This document shows, in pieces, positions 31,248-34,746 of a stretch of 34,746 bases of DNA (positions are counted from its first letter, which is position 1; each line of letters opens with the position of its first letter). The DNA comes from Erysipelotrichaceae bacterium. Lineage in GTDB: Bacteria > Bacillota_I > Bacilli_A > Erysipelotrichales > Erysipelotrichaceae. Location of the stretch: positions 1-34,746 of the forward strand of contig JAFOMB010000212.1 in NCBI GenBank assembly GCA_017419065.1, written 5' to 3'. The notes beneath the pieces are model-generated. The model worked only from the letters and a program-made list of their open reading frames with translations. It did no database searches and was not told the DNA's origin. The position numbers were made by a program, and so were the translations under genes.

Positions 31248-31925
31248 ATGAAGCACGGAAAGAAATATTTAGAAGCGAAGAATCTCATCGACAAGACGAA
31301 GAGATACACACCGCTTGAAGCCTGCGAACTCGCGAAGAAGACATCTACCGTCAAGTATGACGCGACGATCAGAGTCTCCTTCAAGCTGAATGTCGACCCG
31401 CGTCATGCGGATCAGCAGATCAGAGGGGCCATGGTGCTCCCGAATGGTACCGGCAGAAGCCAGAAAGTCCTGGTCGTCACGCAGGGTGCCAAGATGGAAG
31501 AAGCCAAGGCTGCCGGTGCTGATTACGTCGGCGACAAAGAGATCCTCGAAGAGATCAAGAAGGGCTGGTTCGATTTCGATGTCATCGTTGCTACCCCGGA
31601 TATGATGGGTGAACTCGGTAAGTTAGGTAAGTTATTAGGCCCGAAAGGCCTGATGCCGAATCCGAAGACCGGTACTGTCACTCCGAATATCGCAGCAGCT
31701 GTCGAAGAGATCAAGAAAGGTAAAGTCACTTATCGTGTCGATAAGGAAGGCAATGTCAACTGTCTGCTCGGCAAGGCATCCTTCGATACCGAGAAGCTCA
31801 AAGAGAACTATGATGCTCTCTATGGTGCTATCATGAGAGCTAGACCGGCTGCCGTCAAGGGCAACTACGTGCTGGGAGTCACGATGTCTTCCAACATGGG
31901 CCCGGGCATCAAGGTAGAAGCTTAA
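31248..31925 (+). CDS. rplA: 50S ribosomal protein L1
   Basis: L1 forms the mobile stalk by the E site and represses its own operon in many bacteria. The 225-residue protein has the L1 signature KLGKLLGPKGLMPNPKTGTVT (split by rough positions 122-142) and the C-terminal VTMSSNMGPGIKV. It follows rplK directly and is ended by a bidirectional terminator. The L10-L7/L12 genes are not next to it in this window. Confidence 0.97.
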   Translation: MKHGKKYLEAKNLIDKTKRYTPLEACELAKKTSTVKYDATIRVSFKLNVDPRHADQQIRGAMVLPNGTGRSQKVLVVTQGAKMEEAKAAGADYVGDKEILEEIKKGWFDFDVIVATPDMMGELGKLGKLLGPKGLMPNPKTGTVTPNIAAAVEEIKKGKVTYRVDKEGNVNCLLGKASFDTEKLKENYDALYGAIMRARPAAVKGNYVLGVTMSSNMGPGIKVEA

Positions 31926-31932
31926 GGCACAC

Positions 31933-31957
31933 AAAAAGTCCCGCAGGGGACTTTTTT
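31933..31957. terminator. Bidirectional terminator between rplA and the acetyltransferase gene
   Basis: AAGTCCC (31936-31942) / GGGACTT (31947-31953) is flanked by an A run on the left and a T run on the right. It therefore works for both convergent genes. Confidence 0.87.
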
Positions 31958-31963
31958 CTTTGT

Positions 31964-32512
31964 CTATAATGATCTGATCACTCTGGCAGGAGATCCCATG
32001 GCCAATACCTTGGAAGGGATATCCCTGCTGACGAGACTTCCGGCAGCGATGACGCTGTCATCTCCGATCGTCACACCCGGTAAGATGATAGACCCGGCTC
32101 CGATGAAGACGTTGTTTCCGATATGAATGGGCTTGTTGAACTGCAGGCCTTTTCTTCGCTCTTCGGGATCCAGAGGATGGGTCGCGGTCGTGATCGTGAC
32201 ATTGGGACCGATCAGGGTATTGTCTCCTATTTCGATATAGGTATCATCGACCAGGGTCAGAAGGAAGTTGATGTAGACGTTCTTGCCGATACTGACATAT
32301 TTTCCTGCCCAGTTGGCATAGAAGGGCGCTTCTATAAAGGAACCTTCTCCGAAGGAAGAGAACATCTGCCTGCAGAGTTCTTCTCTTTTTTCTTCTTCCA
32401 GACGGGAGAGGGAATTGAAGGCGCAGAGAAGGGCATTCCTTTCTCTCTGTTCTCTCTGTAAGGAAGCTTCATTGGGATCGTAGATCTCCTGGGTATGGAG
32501 AACTTCGGTCAT
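31964..32512 (-). CDS. Maltose/galactoside-type sugar O-acetyltransferase
   Basis: A 182-residue left-handed beta-helix acetyltransferase that would move an acetyl group from acetyl-CoA to a sugar hydroxyl. The N-terminal helical part (about residues 15-50) is typical of the maltose/galactoside acetyltransferase group. The hexapeptide repeats carry YINFLLTLVDDTYIEIGDN, IGPNVTITTATHPLDPEERR (His is the catalytic base) and GNNVFIGAGSIILPGVTIGD. ATG at 32512 is preferred because it shares ATGA with the upstream gene's stop and has GAGG upstream; GTG 32521 is an alternative. The acceptor sugar is not known. Confidence 0.88.
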   Translation of the reverse strand: MTEVLHTQEIYDPNEASLQREQRERNALLCAFNSLSRLEEEKREELCRQMFSSFGEGSFIEAPFYANWAGKYVSIGKNVYINFLLTLVDDTYIEIGDNTLIGPNVTITTATHPLDPEERRKGLQFNKPIHIGNNVFIGAGSIILPGVTIGDDSVIAAGSLVSRDIPSKVLAMGSPARVIRSL

Positions 32513-32940
32513 AGCCACCACCTCTTCTTCGACTTGCGCAAGGGAACACCTAACAGATTGGCGTCGAATCCCTTCAGGATGGCCTCATAGTCACCCAGCT
32601 CATAGTTCTCCTTCGGATAGGTCTCATTCCAGATCTTCTGCAGCTCCTTCGCGAACTCTTCTGCCGCTCCTCCATAAGCCCTGGCAGCAGGGGAGAAATA
32701 AAGGGCCAGGACCTGCTTGTCCTGATAGACAGCTTCTCTCCTGTCTCCCCTGGAAAGTTCGCTGTAATGGGCCTCAAATGAGCTCAGGACGTCTTCTGCG
32801 CTTTCTCCTTCCTCTTCTTCCAGAGACCCGAAGAAGGGGACACATTTCTTGGAGAATTCCTGAAAGTCCTCCGGATAGTGGTCATAGTCAAAACGGGAGA
32901 GCAGGGAACGGGAATCTTCGATCAGTTCATAGAGATCCAT
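32509..32940 (-). CDS. Protein of unknown function
   Basis: A 143-residue acidic, probably cytoplasmic protein that I do not recognise. It is rich in Glu, Asp, Leu and Tyr, with no membrane helix, signal peptide or Cys pair. It ends in a basic, Trp-containing tail (KSKKRWWL). ATG 32940 is preferred over the longer frame because AAAGGAG sits 8 bases upstream and the promoter -10 lies only 25 bases beyond. Its stop overlaps the acetyltransferase start as ATGA, so the two are coupled. It is divergent from the sugar-binding lipoprotein gene. Confidence 0.75.
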   Translation of the reverse strand: MDLYELIEDSRSLLSRFDYDHYPEDFQEFSKKCVPFFGSLEEEEGESAEDVLSSFEAHYSELSRGDRREAVYQDKQVLALYFSPAARAYGGAAEEFAKELQKIWNETYPKENYELGDYEAILKGFDANLLGVPLRKSKKRWWL

Positions 32941-32964
32941 GGGCTGGCTCCTTTCTCTATATCC

Positions 32965-32992
32965 ATTATAATCGAATCCTGTGCATACCCAA
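32965..32992 (-). promoter_or_regulatory. Promoter of the unknown-acetyltransferase pair
   Basis: On the minus strand TTGGGT (32987-32992), a 16-base spacer and TATAAT (32965-32970). Only about 25 bases separate the -10 from the start codon. Confidence 0.55.
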
Positions 32993-33001
32993 AGAAAGGG
33001 C

Positions 33002-33040
33002 TGTTCAAGGAATGACACTAGTGTCACAATATTTTGAACA
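33002..33040. promoter_or_regulatory. Nested palindromes in the divergent gap (candidate operator)
   Basis: A perfect 14-base palindrome TGACACTAGTGTCA (33013-33026) sits inside a wider inverted pair TGTTCAA (33002-33008) / TTGAACA (33034-33040). The centres differ by about 1.5 bases. It lies between the divergent promoters, 24 bases upstream of the mglB -35 box. Confidence 0.6.
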
Positions 33041-33063
33041 TTCTCACGTTTAAGTCATATCAA

Positions 33064-33091
33064 TTGAAACCGCATACATTTGTGATAGAAT
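33064..33091 (+). promoter_or_regulatory. Promoter of the sugar ABC transporter operon
   Basis: TTGAAA (33064-33069), a 16-base spacer and TAGAAT (33086-33091), with TGA giving an extended -10. The leader is about 50 bases long with GGAGG at 33136-33140. Confidence 0.65.
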
Positions 33092-33149
33092 TGTGTATGG
33101 GTTCCCAAGGGAGTCCAGGATAATCATTGATTTGGAGGAAGAAAAAACA

Positions 33150-34277
33150 ATGAAAAAACTTATCGCACTTCTTCTTGCCATCCTCATGGTATTCTCTCTG
33201 GCAGGATGCGGTTCCAAGGAACCGACACCTTCCGGCGGAGAAGAGGAACCGGCAGAAACAAAAGTCGCCGTCTTCTGGTATGCATTCTCTGATGCGTATC
33301 TGTCCACAGTCCGTTCCGCTCTCGATGCTGACTTAGAAAAGGCCGGTATCACTTATCAGGATTTCGATTCCAACAACAACCAGGGCACTCAGCTTGAACA
33401 GGTCCAGACTGCTGTTACGAACGGTTTCAACATCTTAGTTGTCAACCTCGTCACTTCCGGTTCTGCCGATGCTGCTCAGCAGATCCTCGCTGCTGCCGGC
33501 GATATCCCGGTCATCTTCTTCAACAGAGCTGTTGAAGGCGACGGCGAAGAAGGCACAGTCCTCAAGGGCAACGGCAACATCGCCTTCATCGGTACTGATG
33601 CTCCGGAAGCAGGCCACATGCAGGGTAAGATGATCGGTGAATTCTTAGTCAACAACTATGAAGCTACTGACTTAAACGGCGACGGCCAGATCTCCTATGC
33701 TATGTTCATGGGTGACGCTGCCAACGTCGAAGCTATCTACCGTACACAGTATGGTGTTGAAGATGCCAACGCTGTCTTAACAGCTGCCGGCAAGCCGGAA
33801 CTGGTTTACTTCAACGCTGCCAACACTGACAAGTATCAGTTAGACCCGAACGGCGCCTGGTCCAACGCTGCTGCCAACGACTTCATGAACACCAACTTAG
33901 CTGAATACTCCGAAGCTAACGGCAACATGATCGAACTGGTCATCGCCAACAACGATGATATGGCCTTAGGTGCTATTGCTTCCTTACAGTCTGCAGGCTA
34001 CAACCTCGGTGACGGTACGAGCACAAAGATCCCGGTATTCGGTGTCGATGCTACTCAGCCGGCTCAGGACGCTATCGCTGCTGATACTATGACAGGTACT
34101 GTCAAGCAGGATGCTGAAGGTATGGCTAACGCTATCTGCACAACAGTTGCTGCTGTTGCAGGTGGTACTTCTGTTGTTGACGCCTGCAAGCAGGTCGTCG
34201 ATTCCAACTCCATCTTCAGTTTAGCTGAAGGTTTCGACAACAAGGTGTTCGTTGCTTACGCTCCGTTCACGAAGTAA
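33150..34277 (+). CDS. mglB: Galactose/glucose-type substrate-binding lipoprotein of an ABC transporter
   Basis: A 375-residue extracellular binding lipoprotein with a lipobox LAGC at about residue 20 (KKLIALLLAILMVFSLAGCG), so it is tethered to the membrane by acylated Cys. The mature part is a type 1 periplasmic-binding fold similar to MglB. It has a calcium-loop-like DLNGDGQIS starting at Asp174, ANNDDMALGAI and VFGVDATQPA. The frame is open 19 codons upstream, but ATG 33150 has GGAGG 9 bases before it and gives the signal peptide. Codon use is strongly biased, fitting the high amounts needed. The galactose or glucose substrate is inferred from family similarity. Confidence 0.9.
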   Translation: MKKLIALLLAILMVFSLAGCGSKEPTPSGGEEEPAETKVAVFWYAFSDAYLSTVRSALDADLEKAGITYQDFDSNNNQGTQLEQVQTAVTNGFNILVVNLVTSGSADAAQQILAAAGDIPVIFFNRAVEGDGEEGTVLKGNGNIAFIGTDAPEAGHMQGKMIGEFLVNNYEATDLNGDGQISYAMFMGDAANVEAIYRTQYGVEDANAVLTAAGKPELVYFNAANTDKYQLDPNGAWSNAAANDFMNTNLAEYSEANGNMIELVIANNDDMALGAIASLQSAGYNLGDGTSTKIPVFGVDATQPAQDAIAADTMTGTVKQDAEGMANAICTTVAAVAGGTSVVDACKQVVDSNSIFSLAEGFDNKVFVAYAPFTK

Positions 34278-34299
34278 ACTTTACTAATCATCATGCAAT

Positions 34300-34328
34300 A
34301 AGGGCAGCCGCCTCGGCTGCCCTTCTTT
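34300..34328 (+). terminator. Hairpin between binding-protein and ATPase genes
   Basis: A GC-rich 11-base stem AAGGGCAGCCG (34300-34310) / CGGCTGCCCTT (34314-34324) with a CCT loop and a weak T tail. Such hairpins keep binding-protein mRNA abundant relative to the distal transporter genes. Confidence 0.75.
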
Positions 34329-34360
34329 CCATCCATTACCCTTTTAAAGGAGGTATTCCT

Positions 34361-34746
34361 ATGGCAGAAGACATCCTCTTGAGGATGAGTGATATCACCA
34401 AGGTGTTCCCGGGTGTCAGAGCGCTTGACAAGGTCTCTTTGGAAGTGGAAGCCGGAACGGTACACGCTTTGATGGGAGAAAACGGCGCCGGAAAGTCCAC
34501 GCTGATGAAATGCCTTTTCGGCATCTATCACAAGGATGAGGGACACATTTATTTAGAGGGCAGGGAAGTTGATTTCCAGAATTCCAAGGAAGCTCTGGAA
34601 AACGGGGTGGCCATGGTCCACCAGGAACTCAACCAGGCTCTCAAACGTTCCGTCATGGACAATCTCTGGCTGGGGCGTTATCCGATCAAAGCGGGCATCG
34701 TCGTCGATGAAAAGAAGATGTACGACGATACCGTGGCAGTCTTTAA
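34361..34746 (+). CDS. mglA: Sugar ABC transporter ATP-binding protein, N-terminal part
   Basis: The window ends inside this gene after 128 codons and 2 bases, with no stop codon. The N-terminus is DILLRMSDITKVFPGVRALDKVSLEVEAG followed by Walker A GENGAGKST (about residues 41-49) and the Q-loop VHQELNQALKRSVMDNLWLG. This matches the first nucleotide-binding domain of MglA/RbsA-type ATPases, which have two such domains in one chain. The AAGGAGG site lies 8 bases before ATG. With the preceding lipoprotein it forms a galactose/glucose-type uptake operon whose permease should follow. Confidence 0.92.
   Translation, partial: MAEDILLRMSDITKVFPGVRALDKVSLEVEAGTVHALMGENGAGKSTLMKCLFGIYHKDEGHIYLEGREVDFQNSKEALENGVAMVHQELNQALKRSVMDNLWLGRYPIKAGIVVDEKKMYDDTVAVF

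Noticed and set aside
33003..33060. LacI-type catabolite-control (cre) site at the nested palindrome
   Set aside because: The palindrome lacks the CG centre and flanking pattern of a cre site.
1..34746. Mobile elements, CRISPR arrays, tRNA or rRNA genes
   Set aside because: No transposase, no spaced direct repeats, no tRNA cloverleaf or rRNA sequence was recognised. The only recombinase is the housekeeping XerC.

Overview
The window is one densely packed chromosomal segment of a fermentative, anaerobic Bacillota, most likely from the Erysipelotrichia (Erysipelotrichaceae-like). This placement is inference. It rests on the gene order trmFO-xerC-rpsB-tsf-pyrH-frr-uppS-cdsA-dxr-rseP, a shortened proline-rich segment in ribosomal protein L11, Bacillota-type Shine-Dalgarno sites and intrinsic terminators, a Gram-positive lipoprotein and CWB2 surface protein, and a pyruvate:ferredoxin oxidoreductase / Rex / AdhE fermentation block. 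No rRNA, tRNA, CRISPR array, insertion sequence, integrase-flanked island or origin was seen. The longest stretch without a gene is about 190 bases (15262-15453).

Layout. 1-1549: 3' end of trmFO, then xerC. 1693-9054: translation and envelope run of rpsB, tsf, pyrH, frr, uppS, cdsA, dxr, rseP and a small-multidrug-export-family membrane protein. Many junctions are 1-8 base overlaps. 9064-10077: galE. 10188-15261: surface module with a Phd/YefM-type antitoxin lacking a visible toxin, a membrane-anchored protein of unknown function, a secreted glucosaminidase with three CWB2 repeats, and an ATP-grasp protein of the sugar-transfer-associated family. 15454-22348: fermentation block nifJ, rex, adhE. 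22437-23180 (minus): nucleoside phosphorylase. 23278-26723: metal block with a heavy-metal-associated domain protein, two feoA genes, feoB and a Cys-rich small membrane protein. 26804-30731: YbhN-like membrane protein, a glycosyltransferase fused to RecX, and a YhaM-type exonuclease, joined by ATGA overlaps. 30826-31925: rplK-rplA. 31964-32940 (minus): sugar O-acetyltransferase and an unknown protein. 33150-34746: galactose/glucose-type binding lipoprotein and the start of its ABC ATPase.

How the genes fit together. NifJ makes acetyl-CoA and reduced ferredoxin. AdhE takes acetyl-CoA to ethanol and reoxidises NADH, and Rex, overlapping adhE by 8 bases, is the expected NADH-responsive repressor. 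The feo genes sit behind a promoter whose -35 and -10 boxes are covered by two tandem 14-base palindromes, a strong candidate for metal-responsive control. uppS, cdsA, galE, the GT4 enzyme and the surface proteins all serve envelope lipid and wall assembly.

The most unusual item is the continuous reading frame joining a full GT4 glycosyltransferase (about residues 1-385) to a full-length RecX (about 396-659). Other points of interest are the nested palindromes upstream of the sugar-binding gene, a promoter built into the galE terminator, two candidate leaderless or near-leaderless genes, and candidate structured leaders ahead of rpsB and rplK.
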